This document shows positions 1-9,603 of a stretch of 64,000 nt of DNA, one piece after another. A program made the position numbers and the translations under genes. The notes beneath the pieces are model-generated. The model saw only the letters and a program-made list of their open reading frames with translations, made no database searches and had not been told where the DNA came from. The stretch is from positions 310,001 through 374,000 of the forward strand of contig NZ_JAICBX010000005.1 in the NCBI RefSeq assembly GCF_019492055.1. The letters are read 5' to 3'. The DNA comes from Flavimaribacter sediminis. Lineage in GTDB: Bacteria > Pseudomonadota > Alphaproteobacteria > Rhizobiales > Rhizobiaceae. Within the stretch, counting starts at the first letter, position 1, and every line of letters starts with the position of its first letter.

Positions 1-1
1 T

Positions 2-202
2 TACATCCTTAAATGGAACGAGTACAATTCGCCGCTGAAACGCACAGTGACCATAGACGAAGTCGGAGAATCGGCGCTCTATCTGCTCTCCGATCTGTCG
101 CGCGCCGTAACCGGCGAAGTGCATCACGTCGACTCGGGCTATCATACGATTGGCATGAAATCGGTGGATGCTCCCGACATTTCCGTCGTCAAGGACAGCT
201 GA
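2..202 (+). CDS. fabI: Enoyl-[acyl-carrier-protein] reductase (NADH), C-terminal part
   Basis: This is the last 66 codons of a gene entering from the left edge. The translation YILKWNEYNSPLKRTVTIDE followed by a GESALYLLSDLSRAVTGEV segment and HHVDSGYHTIGMK is the characteristic C-terminus of FabI, the SDR-fold enzyme that reduces enoyl-ACP at the end of each fatty-acid elongation cycle in the cytoplasm. The catalytic Tyr-Lys region lies outside the window. The gene is followed after 20 bases by a phosphoglycerate-mutase-family gene and then aroC, an order I recognise from Rhizobiales. Which FabI paralogue this is cannot be told from the tail alone. Confidence 0.88.
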   Translation, partial: YILKWNEYNSPLKRTVTIDEVGESALYLLSDLSRAVTGEVHHVDSGYHTIGMKSVDAPDISVVKDS

Positions 203-222
203 GCGAAACTCAGGCTCCGAAC

Positions 223-843
223 ATGCTGAACTTCACATCGCCGATCTACGTGATTCGGCACGGCGAAACGGACTGGAATGTCGAGGTCCGGTTCCAGGGC
301 GCGAAGAACATCGACCTGAACGCCAAGGGGCGGGTCCAGGCGCGACAGAATGGCGAGGCGCTGGCCCGCCTTCTGGGTGAAAAGGCAACCGATCTTGACT
401 ATGTTTCAAGCCCGCTCGCTCGCGCTCGTGATACGATGGCGCTGATGCGGGAAGCCATGCGGCTGCCGCCCGACGACTACAGGATTGACGAGCGGCTGAT
501 CGAAATCAGCTTCGGGGACTGGGAGGGACAGACCCTTTCGGAGCTCGAAAAAACCAGTTCCGAGAAAATCGCGGAGCGGGCGGCGAACAAGTGGAGCTTC
601 TTGCCTCCCGGCGAACATGCGGAAAGCTACGAAATTCTGAGCTGGCGCGTGGCCGCCTGGCTGCAGTCACTGGAAAAACCCGTTGTCTGCGTTTGCCATG
701 GCGGCGTTATCCGCACCCTGTTTCACCTGATCGCGGGGCTCGACGGCGACGAGGCGGCGGAAATTTCGACGCCGCAGGATCAGATCCTGAAAATCGAAGG
801 CGACTCGATGAGCTGGCTTCCTGCCAACGCCTACGGGGTTTGA
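223..843 (+). CDS. Histidine phosphatase / phosphoglycerate mutase family protein
   Basis: A 206-residue member of the histidine phosphatase superfamily. The phospho-acceptor motif RHGE is at residues 12-15 and the second catalytic histidine is in CHGG at residues 158-161; SSPLARA at 62-68 is the usual structural segment. The enzyme transfers phosphate through a phosphohistidine intermediate; the real substrate (phosphoglycerate, sugar phosphate or other) cannot be read from the motifs. The reading frame is open much further upstream, but that part overlaps the end of fabI. The ATG at 223 gives the normal family length and starts just before the first beta strand. It may be co-transcribed with fabI and aroC. 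Confidence 0.86.
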   Translation: MLNFTSPIYVIRHGETDWNVEVRFQGAKNIDLNAKGRVQARQNGEALARLLGEKATDLDYVSSPLARARDTMALMREAMRLPPDDYRIDERLIEISFGDWEGQTLSELEKTSSEKIAERAANKWSFLPPGEHAESYEILSWRVAAWLQSLEKPVVCVCHGGVIRTLFHLIAGLDGDEAAEISTPQDQILKIEGDSMSWLPANAYGV

Positions 844-903
844 CCGGAACCTCAAAACTGCATAGATCAGGCGATCTTCTGTCGACAAACTCCGGACACC
901 TGC

Positions 904-2007
904 ATGTCGCACAACACTTTTGGTCATCTGTTTCGCGTCACGACATGGGGTGAAAGCCATGGTCCGGCGCTCGGTTGCGTCGTCGACGGCTGTCCGCCGG
1001 GAATCGTCTTTACCGAAGCGGAGATCCAGCACTGGATGGACCGGCGCAAGCCCGGCCAGTCCCGATTCGTCACTCAGCGTCAGGAGGCCGACCAGGTGCG
1101 CGTTCTGTCCGGCGTGCTTGCACGCGATGACGGCGCCCTGATCACTACCGGCACGCCGGTCTCGATGTTGATCGAGAATACCGACCAGCGGTCGAAGGAC
1201 TATTCGGAAATCGCAAGGCGCTATCGCCCGGGGCACGCCGACTACGCCTATGACCGGAAGTACGGATTACGCGACTATCGCGGCGGGGGTCGCTCCTCCG
1301 CACGGGAGACGGCGGCCCGCGTGGCAGCCGGCGGGCTGGCCCGCAAAGTGTTGCCGCAGGTGAGGATTCGCGGCGCCCTCGTCCAGATCGGCAAGAAAAC
1401 GATCGACCGCAACAACTGGAACTGGGACTGCGTCGACCAAAATCCTTTTTTCTGTCCCGATCCCAAGATGACATCGGAGTGGGAAGCCTACCTCGACGGG
1501 ATTCGCAAGCAGGGCTCGTCTGTCGGCGCAGTGATCGAGGTGGTTGCCGACGGTGTTCCGGCCGGACTCGGCGCGCCGATCTACGGCAAGCTGGACCAGG
1601 ACATCGCCGCCAATCTGATGTCGATAAACGCGGTCAAGGGGGTCGAAATCGGCAATGGTTTCGCAGCGGCCGAGATCAGCGGCGAGCAAAACGCCGACGA
1701 AATGCGAATAGGCGATGACGGCAGACCGGTTTTCCTGTCCAACAATTCCGGCGGCATTGCGGGCGGCATTTCAACCGGGCAACAGATCGTCGCGCGGTTT
1801 GCGGTCAAGCCGACTTCGTCAATCCTGACCGAACGCAAGAGCATTGACGCAGACGGCAACGAAGTGGACATACGCACCAAGGGCAGGCACGACCCATGCG
1901 TCGGCATTCGCGCGGTCCCAATCGGTGAAGCCATGCTTGCCTGCACCCTGGCGGACCATTATTTGCGGCACAGGGGCCAGACCGGGCGTGCCGGATTCGA
2001 GGAGTAG
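904..2007 (+). CDS. aroC: Chorismate synthase
   Basis: A 367-residue full-length chorismate synthase, which converts 5-enolpyruvylshikimate-3-phosphate to chorismate using reduced FMN, the last common step to aromatic amino acids, folate and quinones. The first family signature GESHGPALG is at residues 16-24, with the catalytic histidine at 19. The second, [17 protein letters not shown], is at about 127-143, and [16 protein letters not shown] near residue 335 is the third. The length and ends match the family. The stop is TAG. ribB begins 9 bases downstream, so the two are very likely one transcript. Confidence 0.97.
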   Translation: MSHNTFGHLFRVTTWGESHGPALGCVVDGCPPGIVFTEAEIQHWMDRRKPGQSRFVTQRQEADQVRVLSGVLARDDGALITTGTPVSMLIENTDQRSKDYSEIARRYRPGHADYAYDRKYGLRDYRGGGRSSARETAARVAAGGLARKVLPQVRIRGALVQIGKKTIDRNNWNWDCVDQNPFFCPDPKMTSEWEAYLDGIRKQGSSVGAVIEVVADGVPAGLGAPIYGKLDQDIAANLMSINAVKGVEIGNGFAAAEISGEQNADEMRIGDDGRPVFLSNNSGGIAGGISTGQQIVARFAVKPTSSILTERKSIDADGNEVDIRTKGRHDPCVGIRAVPIGEAMLACTLADHYLRHRGQTGRAGFEE

Positions 2008-2016
2008 ATCTTTCCA

Positions 2017-3132
2017 ATGACGTTTGATTCAAAGCGTGTCGTAGAGGCGTTGCGGGCCTTCGAGGCTGGCGAAATCGTCGTCGTCACCGATGACGACGGC
2101 CGCGAAAATGAAGGCGATCTGATCGTCGCCGCTGCGCACTGTACGCCGGAAAAGATGGCTTTCATCGTGCGCCACACCTCGGGCATCGTCTGCGCGCCGA
2201 TGCCAAGATCAGAGGCTAAGCGGCTAAACCTCACCGCCATGGTGGCCGAGAACGACGCGCCGCATGCAACGGCGTTTACCGTGTCTGTGGATTACAAGCA
2301 TGGCACGACGACCGGAATTTCGGCGGATGACCGGACTTTGACCGTTCGCAACCTGGCCAATCCCAACTCAGGATCAGCGGATTTCGTGCGACCCGGCCAC
2401 ATCTTTCCTCTGGTCTCCCGTGAGGGCGGCGTTTTGATGCGGTCCGGACACACGGAAGCGGCTGTCGATCTGTGCCGACTCGCTGGACTACCGCCGGTCG
2501 GCGTCATTTGCGAACTCGTCAATGATGATGGAACCGTAACGCGCGGCCCTCAAGTGGCGGACTTCTCGAAAAAGCACGGTCTGAAGCAGGTCAGCGTCGC
2601 CGATCTCATCGCCTATCGCCAGCGCAAGGAAACGCTGGTGAACAGGGGCGACGTGATGCCGGTTGAGACGGCGTTCGGTCCGGCGATGGTGCATACCTAT
2701 TCTTTGACCTGGGACCCGATGCAGCACGTCGCCATCGTCTATGGCGATATTCGAGACGGCGTCGACGTTCCCGTCAGACTGCATCTGGAAACGGTGGTGG
2801 ACGACGTTTTTGGCAAGAAACCGCCTATCCATCACTACATGCAGAAGATTGCAGAGCGCGGACGCGGCGTCATTGTCTATTTGCGGGAAGGATCGGTCGG
2901 GGTCGGCAATTTCGGCAATGAGAGAACGGCGGCTGGCGAGCGCGATGACGCCGAGGAGCATCGGGAAGCGCAGGAACGCAAGGGCGAATGGCTGGAGATC
3001 GGCCTCGGTGCGCAGATACTCAAGGATCTCGGCATATCCTCCATCGAACTCTTCTCCTCCAGAGAGCGACACTATGTCGGCTTGGAAGGGTTCGGCATCG
3101 CGATATCGAAGACGATCCTCGTGGACGACTGA
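2017..3132 (+). CDS. ribB: 3,4-dihydroxy-2-butanone-4-phosphate synthase with degenerate GTP cyclohydrolase II domain
   Basis: A 371-residue RibBA-type protein. Residues 1-200 are the RibB domain, which makes dihydroxybutanone phosphate from ribulose 5-phosphate for riboflavin synthesis: the acidic loop DDDGRENEGD is at 25-34, RSGHTEAAVDL at 142-152 and a catalytic-type Glu at 166. Residues 205-371 follow the fold of GTP cyclohydrolase II, but the three zinc cysteines expected near the segment at 246-260 (HLETVVDDVFGKKPP) are absent, as is the arginine/tyrosine active-site context. I therefore call only RibB activity. A GGAG sits 12-16 bases before the ATG. It is co-directional with aroC and ends 6 bases from the convergent DUF1206 gene. 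Confidence 0.9.
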   Translation: MTFDSKRVVEALRAFEAGEIVVVTDDDGRENEGDLIVAAAHCTPEKMAFIVRHTSGIVCAPMPRSEAKRLNLTAMVAENDAPHATAFTVSVDYKHGTTTGISADDRTLTVRNLANPNSGSADFVRPGHIFPLVSREGGVLMRSGHTEAAVDLCRLAGLPPVGVICELVNDDGTVTRGPQVADFSKKHGLKQVSVADLIAYRQRKETLVNRGDVMPVETAFGPAMVHTYSLTWDPMQHVAIVYGDIRDGVDVPVRLHLETVVDDVFGKKPPIHHYMQKIAERGRGVIVYLREGSVGVGNFGNERTAAGERDDAEEHREAQERKGEWLEIGLGAQILKDLGISSIELFSSRERHYVGLEGFGIAISKTILVDD

Positions 3133-3138
3133 CAAGCG

Positions 3139-3933
3139 TCAGACGGACACCTGCCGCCACCGCGATTCAACCAGTGAATAGGATGCGAAAAGCGCGATGC
3201 CGACTGCAAGCAGCGCCAGAGGCAGCCAACCCATTGGCAGTGACTGGACGTAATCCAGCGCCGTCTTAAGATCGGGAACGCTGACATCGCCTTCGCCGAG
3301 TTGCGGCAGGCGTGTGAACAGTATGATCGCGATAACCGCAAAGATCAGGCCGCGCGAGGTTAGCCCGACGATCGAAATAATATCGATCATCGTTTGATAT
3401 TTGGCCGGCGCCTGGATGTGATCGTTGAATTTCTTCGTCCAGGCCTTGCGAAAATGCGCAAAAGCGACCCCGCTGAATACGAGCCCGAGCGCCATGGTGA
3501 CGATCATCGGTCCAACTGCGTTCACCGCCATCGAAATCACGCTGCTTTTCCCCCCGGAACCGGAAGACGACCACAGGCCGAGAAGCGACAAAGCATAGAA
3601 TGATAGAGCAAGGTAGGTGAATGCGCTCACCAGCAATGCCCCGCGGATGACGAGCCCCTTTGGGTCCACACCGTGATTGTCGGCGTCCGCAATCGCCTGC
3701 AGGAGGCGCCACGCCGCGTATCCAAAGAGACCCAACACAACGAGCCCGATCAGAATGGCGCCGAAGCTTTGTTCCATGAGCGTCTGAAGCGCTCCTTTTG
3801 TACCCGTCTTGCCGCCATTGCCGATAGCGGCAAGGAATGTGAAAAAGGCAATGATCAGATAAACGACCCCACGGGTCGCATACCCTGCCCTCGCCGCGAC
3901 CTGTATGCCGCCATGTTCAGTAAACGCGTTCAT
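3139..3933 (-). CDS. DUF1206 domain-containing membrane protein
   Basis: A 264-residue hydrophobic protein with about six membrane segments arranged as three two-helix repeats. Each repeat starts with an Arg-Gly containing turn (ARAGYATRGVVYLIIAF near residue 15; GLTSRGLIFAVIAI near 190), which is the DUF1206 pattern. Its function is unknown. I chose the ATG at 3933 because AGGTG lies six bases upstream; a GTG at 3942 is in frame but has no such site. The start lies 17 bases inside the end of the PAP2 phosphatase gene, so translation is probably coupled. Confidence 0.82.
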   Translation of the reverse strand: MNAFTEHGGIQVAARAGYATRGVVYLIIAFFTFLAAIGNGGKTGTKGALQTLMEQSFGAILIGLVVLGLFGYAAWRLLQAIADADNHGVDPKGLVIRGALLVSAFTYLALSFYALSLLGLWSSSGSGGKSSVISMAVNAVGPMIVTMALGLVFSGVAFAHFRKAWTKKFNDHIQAPAKYQTMIDIISIVGLTSRGLIFAVIAIILFTRLPQLGEGDVSVPDLKTALDYVQSLPMGWLPLALLAVGIALFASYSLVESRWRQVSV

Positions 3934-4645
3934 GGTAAACACCTATCTTGTTGTGCGCGATGAGCCAGGCGGTTCCCGCCCAGGCAAGTCCGATGCACCA
4001 ACCGGCAAACACGTCGCTCGGCCAATGAACGCCAAGATAGACCCGACTCAGTCCGATGGTTATGGCGAGGAGAAATGCGGCGCAGAGAATGAAGACGCGC
4101 AACCCACGTCGGGGCACGTAGCAGCTGACAACTACCGCGAGCGTCATCCACGACACCATGGAAATCATGGCGTGTCCGCTCGGAAAACTGGCTGTAAATG
4201 TACGATCCATCGGTTCCGCAAAATCGGGTCTGGAGCGATCAAACGCCAGTTTCAAAACGGTTGACGCCAATGCGCCGCTCGAAAGGGCGGCGACAAGCAG
4301 GACAGCCCCTGTGCGTCTGGAGGCGAGCCACAAGACAATCGCCGCAAAAACCGTGGCCAGCACGATCACAGGATAGCCGCCGAGAGCGCTGATCTCGACG
4401 ACAGTTTCCTCGAACCAGGGCGGCCCCCAGGGATCGTCGCTCATCACGGTTTCACCCATCGAATCCAGGATTGCATTATCGATTGGATCCATCCATCCAC
4501 GATCGACAGCCAGGGCTATGACCACGAAACACAGGACGGCGGAGATGATCATCAGCAGAATAATCCACTGAGCCATTCCGAATTTGGACCCCGCCGCTTC
4601 TACATGACGGGATTTGTTGTTTTGTCCGGCCTGCGATTGCGCCAT
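3917..4645 (-). CDS. PAP2-family membrane phosphatase
   Basis: A 242-residue integral membrane phosphatase of the type 2 phosphatidic acid phosphatase superfamily. All three catalytic motifs are intact: Kx6RP at residues 132-140 (LKLAFDRSRP), PSGH at 155-158 and SRx5Hx3D at 200-211 (SRVYLGVHWPSD). About six hydrophobic helices are visible, the first near 27-46 after a polar N-terminus. Family members remove phosphate from lipids such as phosphatidate, undecaprenyl diphosphate or phosphatidylglycerophosphate; the substrate is not evident here. It overlaps the downstream DUF1206 gene by 17 bases and starts 8 bases after the preceding small gene, so three genes probably form an operon. Confidence 0.9.
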   Translation of the reverse strand: MAQSQAGQNNKSRHVEAAGSKFGMAQWIILLMIISAVLCFVVIALAVDRGWMDPIDNAILDSMGETVMSDDPWGPPWFEETVVEISALGGYPVIVLATVFAAIVLWLASRRTGAVLLVAALSSGALASTVLKLAFDRSRPDFAEPMDRTFTASFPSGHAMISMVSWMTLAVVVSCYVPRRGLRVFILCAAFLLAITIGLSRVYLGVHWPSDVFAGWCIGLAWAGTAWLIAHNKIGVYHERVY

Positions 4646-4653
4646 GTGCCTTA

Positions 4654-5064
4654 TCAGTTGACTGTGGTTTCCGGATTCAGCGTCATCGAGATGCGCTTTG
4701 GCTGCTCTTCCGCACCGGCAATATTCAGATCCGCCGTCCTGAGCGGTTCCTGCTTCACGGTTTCAGCGTCAGGGGCCGTCGAAGATCCGGCGTCGGCGGT
4801 CTGCATCGAAGCGCGTTCGACAAAACCGATCGAATCTCCCGCCCAGTTCAACGCCCACTCCTTTCCAGTGGTCTCTTTTTGTATCGGAACGCATTTGCCA
4901 ATGATCTTGTATTCCGGAGCCAACGGTTGGCTGGCGAGGGTGTTCAGCTCTGCTGTGCACTGTTGAACAGTATTGTATGTCGATATGCCTTGCGGATCTT
5001 CCCGACAAACGAGATTGTTCTGCGTGCAGATAAGAGCGATGAGTGCTATTGCTGTCGTTTCCAT
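4654..5064 (-). CDS. Small cysteine-containing protein of unknown function
   Basis: A 136-residue protein that I do not recognise. The N-terminus (METTAIALIALICTQNN) is a short hydrophobic stretch that could be a weak signal or membrane anchor. Four cysteines lie in the first 60 residues (13, 20, 36 and 58), followed by a low-complexity polar tail rich in Thr, Ala and Glu. The longer open frame to the right overlaps the divergent deacetylase gene and is not credible, so the ATG at 5064 is chosen. The gene ends 8 bases before the PAP2 gene on the same strand and likely leads that operon. Confidence 0.62.
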   Translation of the reverse strand: METTAIALIALICTQNNLVCREDPQGISTYNTVQQCTAELNTLASQPLAPEYKIIGKCVPIQKETTGKEWALNWAGDSIGFVERASMQTADAGSSTAPDAETVKQEPLRTADLNIAGAEEQPKRISMTLNPETTVN

Positions 5065-5184
5065 GTCACAAAAACGCCAGAATTCGAAATTGGTTGCACG
5101 GCCCGTCGGCGAAAGGCATTTCAAACTCTTACCTGGCATACCGAATATGCTATGTGGTTGGCTCCCGACCACAAGCGAGGTCTC

Positions 5185-6111
5185 ATGACGACCAGGCTGT
5201 ACACGAACCCGATCCATGCCGAACATCTGACGCCGCCCGATCATCCGGAAAGACCCGACCGGATGAAAGCCCTGGAAGCTGCTTTCGCCGACGAGGCGTT
5301 TGAAGACTTGCAGCGTGCGGAATCCGCCCCGGCAGACAGGGACGTGGTTCTGCTCGTCCACACAGAGGATCACCTGCGAAAGGTCGTTAACAGTATTCCC
5401 GACGAGGGGATCGTCGCGATCGACGAGGACACCAGCGTCAGTCCGAAAAGCCTCGAGGCCGCGCTGACGGGCGTCGGCGCAGCGCTGGAAGCTGTCGACA
5501 GCATCTTTTCGGGAGAGGCGGACAATGTTTTCGTTGCGGCGCGCCCGCCAGGACACCACGCCGAAAAGCATCGGGCCATGGGCTTCTGTCTGTTCAACCA
5601 GGCCTCCATCGCCGCGCGTTACGCGCAGAAGACCCATGGCGTCGAGCGCGTCGCCATCGTCGACTGGGACGTGCATCACGGCAATGGCACGCAGGACATA
5701 TTCTACGACGATCCGACCGTCGCCTATTTCTCGACCCACCAGATGCCGCTATATCCCGGCACTGGCGCGTTATCGGAAACCGGCGTCGGCAATATCTTCA
5801 ACGCGCCGCTCTCACCGCAAACCGGCAGCGACCATTTCCGTGAAGCTTTTCGCACGCGAATCCTTCCCGAGCTCGATGACATGTGTCCTGATCTGATCAT
5901 CATATCGGCCGGTTTCGACGCACATCATCGCGACCCGCTTGCCGAGATCAATCTGACCGCAGACGATTTCGACTGGGCCACAGGAAAAGTCATGGGCGTG
6001 GCTGAACGTCGTTGCGACAACCGGGTCGTCAGCCTGCTCGAGGGCGGTTATGATCTCGTTGGCTTGGCCGAGTCGGCCGCCGTGCATGTGACGCGCCTGA
6101 TGAGAGGATAG
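5185..6111 (+). CDS. Histone deacetylase-family (acetylpolyamine amidohydrolase-like) zinc hydrolase
   Basis: A 308-residue class II-type histone deacetylase fold enzyme. The paired histidines are at 124-125 (RPPGHHAE), the zinc ligands are D162 and H164 (DWDVHHGNG) and D245 (SAGFDAH), and the catalytic tyrosine is Y289 in EGGYD. Bacterial members deacetylate acetylpolyamines or small amides; the substrate is not evident. The ATG at 5185 has AGCGAGG just upstream and gives the family's usual N-terminus ending in HPERPDRM; the longer open frame upstream overlaps the divergent gene. xseB follows after 3 bases and dxs beyond it, an order recalled from other Rhizobiales. Confidence 0.9.
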   Translation: MTTRLYTNPIHAEHLTPPDHPERPDRMKALEAAFADEAFEDLQRAESAPADRDVVLLVHTEDHLRKVVNSIPDEGIVAIDEDTSVSPKSLEAALTGVGAALEAVDSIFSGEADNVFVAARPPGHHAEKHRAMGFCLFNQASIAARYAQKTHGVERVAIVDWDVHHGNGTQDIFYDDPTVAYFSTHQMPLYPGTGALSETGVGNIFNAPLSPQTGSDHFREAFRTRILPELDDMCPDLIIISAGFDAHHRDPLAEINLTADDFDWATGKVMGVAERRCDNRVVSLLEGGYDLVGLAESAAVHVTRLMRG

Positions 6112-6114
6112 GAT

Positions 6115-6372
6115 ATGGCCGAAGCCGCGAAAAAGAACGAAGACATAGCGGCGATGAGTTTCGAGCAGGCGCTCGCCCAGCTTGAAACCATTGTCGGCGA
6201 CCTCGAAAAGGGGGACGTGCCACTGAACCAGTCGATTGAAATCTACGAACGCGGTGAAGCGCTCAAACAGCATTGCGAGAAACTGCTGAAGGCTGCGGAA
6301 AGCCGTATCGAAAAGATCCGTCTCGACCGGTCCGGCCGTCCGGAAGGCGCAGAGCCACTCGATCCGGAATAA
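6115..6372 (+). CDS. xseB: Exodeoxyribonuclease VII small subunit
   Basis: An 85-residue protein with the XseB helical-hairpin pattern: [20 protein letters not shown], then [19 protein letters not shown] and a short basic C-terminus. XseB binds several copies to one XseA to form exonuclease VII, which degrades single-stranded DNA to oligonucleotides in the cytoplasm. XseA is not in this window. The start is 3 bases after the stop of the deacetylase-like gene with GGATAGG upstream, so it is co-transcribed. dxs follows after 147 bases; the ispA gene that separates them in enterobacteria is absent here. Confidence 0.95.
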   Translation: MAEAAKKNEDIAAMSFEQALAQLETIVGDLEKGDVPLNQSIEIYERGEALKQHCEKLLKAAESRIEKIRLDRSGRPEGAEPLDPE

Positions 6373-6519
6373 TTGCCGTTCGTATGTTCGGCATGCTGCA
6401 AACGCCAACGCGACAGCCTGTCAGGGGGCTTGATCTTGCTCTTGGGGCTGCATTGCATTACCTGAACCTGTAGCAGCGGCCCTTGAACAGGCCGCAGGCC
6501 AGCGAAGCAAGGCGAACAT

Positions 6520-8439
6520 TTGAACACCAGGCCGGACACACCACTCCTCGATCGCGTGAAAATTCCCGCCGATCTCAAGCAGATCGAAGACAGGGACATG
6601 AATCAGCTTGCAAGCGAATTGCGGGCGGAAATGGTTGACGCCGTTTCGATCACCGGCGGGCATCTTGGAGCAGGCCTCGGCGTGGTGGAATTGACGCTGG
6701 CGATCCACAAGGTTTTCGACACGCCCGAAGACCGGCTGATCTTCGATGTCGGCCACCAGTGCTATCCGCACAAGATACTGACCGGACGCCGCGATCGCAT
6801 CAGGACATTGCGCCAGGAAGACGGATTGTCCGGGTTTACGAAACGGGACGAAAGCGAATACGACCCCTTCGGCGCCGCCCATTCCTCGACTTCGATATCC
6901 GCGGGCCTCGGCATGGCCGTGGCCGCACAGATCAAGGATAGACCGCGCAACGTTATCGCGGTGATCGGCGACGGCGCGATGTCGGCCGGCATGGCCTATG
7001 AGGCCCTTAACAACGCCGGCGCTCTCGACGCGCGGCTGATCGTCATCCTCAACGACAACGACATGTCGATCGCTCCGCCGACCGGCGCCATGAGCGCCTA
7101 TCTGGCGCGGCTCGCCTCCGGCAGGACCTATATGGGTTTTCGGGAATTCGGCAAGAAACTGACCGGATATCTCGGCAAGGCCGTCGACCGCGCGATCACC
7201 CGCGCCGTGGAGCATGCGCGCGGCTACGTAACCGGCGGCACCCTGTTCGAGGAATTGGGCTTCTATCATATCGGCCCGATTGACGGTCACAATTTCGAGC
7301 ACCTGCTGCCCGTGTTGCGCAATGTGCGCGACAACGCGCAAGGCCCGGTGCTGATCCACGTCGTAACCCAGAAAGGCAAGGGCTACGCGCCCGCCGAAGC
7401 CGCCTCCGACAAGTACCACGGGGTATCAAAGTTCGACGTCATCACTGGCGCCCAGAGCAAGGCAAAGGCGAATGCGCCAAGCTACACCAAGGTCTTCGCA
7501 GAGGCTCTGATCCGCGAAGCCGACGAAGATGACCGCATTGTCGGGGTAACAGCCGCTATGCCTTCCGGCACAGGGCTCGACCTCTTCAAGGACGCGCATC
7601 CGGGCCGCTGCTTCGATGTCGGCATCGCAGAGCAGCACGCCGTCACCTTTGCGGCGGGTCTCGCCACCGAGGGCATGAAGCCTTTCGCGGCGATATACTC
7701 CACCTTCCTGCAGCGCGCCTACGACCAGGTGGTGCACGACGTGGCGATCCAGAAGCTACCCGTGCGTTTTCCCATTGACCGCGCCGGTTTTGTCGGCGCC
7801 GACGGCCCGACCCATGCAGGCTCCTTTGATGTTACCTATCTTGCGACCCTCCCGGGGTTCGTCGTCATGGCCGCCGCGGACGAAGCTGAGCTGAAGCATA
7901 TGGTGCGTACAGCCGCGGCCTATGACGAAGGCCCCTGCTCCTTCCGTTATCCGCGCGGAGAAGGCGTCGGCGTCGAGTTGCCGGAGCGTGGCTCCGTACT
8001 GGAAATCGGCAAGGGTCGCATCGTCCGGCAAGGCGGCAAGATCGCCCTGCTATCGCTTGGAACCCGGCTCGCTGACTGCCTGCTCGCCGCTGAAGATCTG
8101 GACGCTGCTGGACTTGCGACGACGGTCGCAGACGCCCGCTTCGCCAAGCCGCTCGATACCGATCTGATTGTGCAACTGGCGCGCCATCACGAGGTGCTCG
8201 TCACGGTCGAGGAAGGCGCAATCGGCGGCTTCGGCGATCACGTGCTGCACTTCCTGGCGCATCAGGGCCTGCTTGAAAACGGACTGAAGGTCCGCCCTCT
8301 CGTCATGCCGGACGTCTTCATGGACCAGGCGAAGCCAGAGATCATGAACAGCCGCGCCGGCCTCGATCGCAAAGGCATCGTCGACACAGTGTTCCGGGCG
8401 CTCGGCGAATCCGGAAAGCTCACCTCCACGCAGGCCTGA
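6520..8439 (+). CDS. dxs: 1-deoxy-D-xylulose-5-phosphate synthase
   Basis: A 639-residue thiamine-diphosphate enzyme that condenses pyruvate and glyceraldehyde 3-phosphate, the first step of the MEP isoprenoid pathway. Visible features are [15 protein letters not shown] near residue 45, the TPP/Mg motif beginning GDGAMSAG near 150 and ending NDNDMS near 184, the active-site segment DVGIAEQHA near 367 and a transketolase C-terminal domain. The start is TTG: no ATG or GTG lies between it and an in-frame TGA at 6484, and AAGGCGAA sits just upstream. Its stop codon abuts that of the convergent nagA gene with no spacer. Confidence 0.95.
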   Translation: MNTRPDTPLLDRVKIPADLKQIEDRDMNQLASELRAEMVDAVSITGGHLGAGLGVVELTLAIHKVFDTPEDRLIFDVGHQCYPHKILTGRRDRIRTLRQEDGLSGFTKRDESEYDPFGAAHSSTSISAGLGMAVAAQIKDRPRNVIAVIGDGAMSAGMAYEALNNAGALDARLIVILNDNDMSIAPPTGAMSAYLARLASGRTYMGFREFGKKLTGYLGKAVDRAITRAVEHARGYVTGGTLFEELGFYHIGPIDGHNFEHLLPVLRNVRDNAQGPVLIHVVTQKGKGYAPAEAASDKYHGVSKFDVITGAQSKAKANAPSYTKVFAEALIREADEDDRIVGVTAAMPSGTGLDLFKDAHPGRCFDVGIAEQHAVTFAAGLATEGMKPFAAIYSTFLQRAYDQVVHDVAIQKLPVRFPIDRAGFVGADGPTHAGSFDVTYLATLPGFVVMAAADEAELKHMVRTAAAYDEGPCSFRYPRGEGVGVELPERGSVLEIGKGRIVRQGGKIALLSLGTRLADCLLAAEDLDAAGLATTVADARFAKPLDTDLIVQLARHHEVLVTVEEGAIGGFGDHVLHFLAHQGLLENGLKVRPLVMPDVFMDQAKPEIMNSRAGLDRKGIVDTVFRALGESGKLTSTQA

Positions 8440-9603
8440 TCACGCCGCTTCGAACACCGCCGTTCCGCCAATCCAGGTTTTCTGCACCTGCAAATCGGCG
8501 TTGAGTTCGGTGAAATCGGCATCGAAGCCGGGTTCCAACTTTCCCTTCCGGTCGGCGACGCCGACGGCCTCGGCCGGATATTGCGAGGCCATAGCGAGCG
8601 CCTCCTCCAGCGGCAAACCAATCTCGACTTTCAGAAAGCGGACAGACGAAGCCATATCGATGTCGGCGCCTGCCAGTGTTCCGTCTTCCAGCGTCAGACG
8701 TCCATTCTCCCTGCAAATATGGCGTCCGTTCAACGTCAAGGACTTAAGCTCCGTTCCGATCGTCGACATGGCGTCTGTAACGACAAAAATCCGGCCCGGG
8801 CCTTTTTTTGCGCGCAACGCGGCGCCGAATGCAGCCGGGTGGACGTGGAAACCATCGGCGATGATACCGGCGTAAATTTCGCCGCTGTAGAGGGCCGCGC
8901 CGACCAGTCCCGGCTCGCGATGGGCGAGCGGACTCATGGCGTTGAAAAGATGAGTGACCATACTGGCCCCGGCGGCAAAGTATTCCATGGCCGTGGCGTA
9001 GTCGCAGTCGCTGTGCCCCACGCTGACGGAAACGCCGGCCGCCGCCAGCTTTTCGACCTGTTTGAGCTTCGTGTTTTCAGGCGCAGTGGTAGTCACAAGA
9101 ACCGGCAGGCGCGTCCTGGCGTCAATGAGGCGTTTCAGGTCGCGCTCGGTCATGGCGCGAATGAGGTCTTCGCTGTGCGCGCCTCTCTTCGCCTTTGAAA
9201 GGTGCGGGCCCTCCAGGTGCAGACCGAGAAAACCCGACACGCCTGTGCGATGCGCCTCGAAGCCTGCTTTCAGCGCTCGCCGAGTCACATCCGTATCGTC
9301 GGTGATCAGCGTTGGCAGAAGCGCAGTCGTGCCGAAACGCGCATGGGCCGAACAGATTGCCTTGATACCCCTGACGTTAGGCCTCTCGTTGAAAAGGACG
9401 CCGCCGCCGCCGTTAACCTGCAGATCGACGAAACCGGGAACCAGCATCGCGCCGGCCGCCTCGACGATCTCGAAATCCGCCGGAGCCGCGCCAGCAGACG
9501 CGATGCCGACGCAGCGGTCGCCATTGACAAGCAGGACCGCATTTTCATGCCACGCGCTTCCGTCGTAGATTCGCGGGCTCGATATGGCGCGTTTGACCGT
9601 CAT
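8440..9603 (-). CDS. nagA: N-acetylglucosamine-6-phosphate deacetylase
   Basis: A 387-residue amidohydrolase-superfamily protein that removes acetate from GlcNAc-6-phosphate. Family features in order are the PGFVDLQVNGGGGV loop near residue 56, the metal-binding Glu segment HLEGPHLSKAKRGAH near 129, GHSDCDYATA near 196, VTHLFNAMSPLAHREPG near 214, ADGFHVHPAAF near 250 and the catalytic aspartate in VTDAMS near 278. It is the last gene of a three-gene operon and its ATG overlaps the stop of the preceding deaminase gene as ATGA. Acetate and glucosamine-6-phosphate are the products passed to central metabolism. Confidence 0.95.
   Translation of the reverse strand: MTVKRAISSPRIYDGSAWHENAVLLVNGDRCVGIASAGAAPADFEIVEAAGAMLVPGFVDLQVNGGGGVLFNERPNVRGIKAICSAHARFGTTALLPTLITDDTDVTRRALKAGFEAHRTGVSGFLGLHLEGPHLSKAKRGAHSEDLIRAMTERDLKRLIDARTRLPVLVTTTAPENTKLKQVEKLAAAGVSVSVGHSDCDYATAMEYFAAGASMVTHLFNAMSPLAHREPGLVGAALYSGEIYAGIIADGFHVHPAAFGAALRAKKGPGRIFVVTDAMSTIGTELKSLTLNGRHICRENGRLTLEDGTLAGADIDMASSVRFLKVEIGLPLEEALAMASQYPAEAVGVADRKGKLEPGFDADFTELNADLQVQKTWIGGTAVFEAA

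Noticed and set aside
1992-2016. FMN riboswitch before ribB
   Set aside because: The space between aroC and ribB is only 9 bases, far too short, and the sequence before it is coding.
6421-7419. A 332-codon minus-strand frame opposite dxs
   Set aside because: It is a shadow of the dxs coding sequence; no motif or ribosome site supports it.
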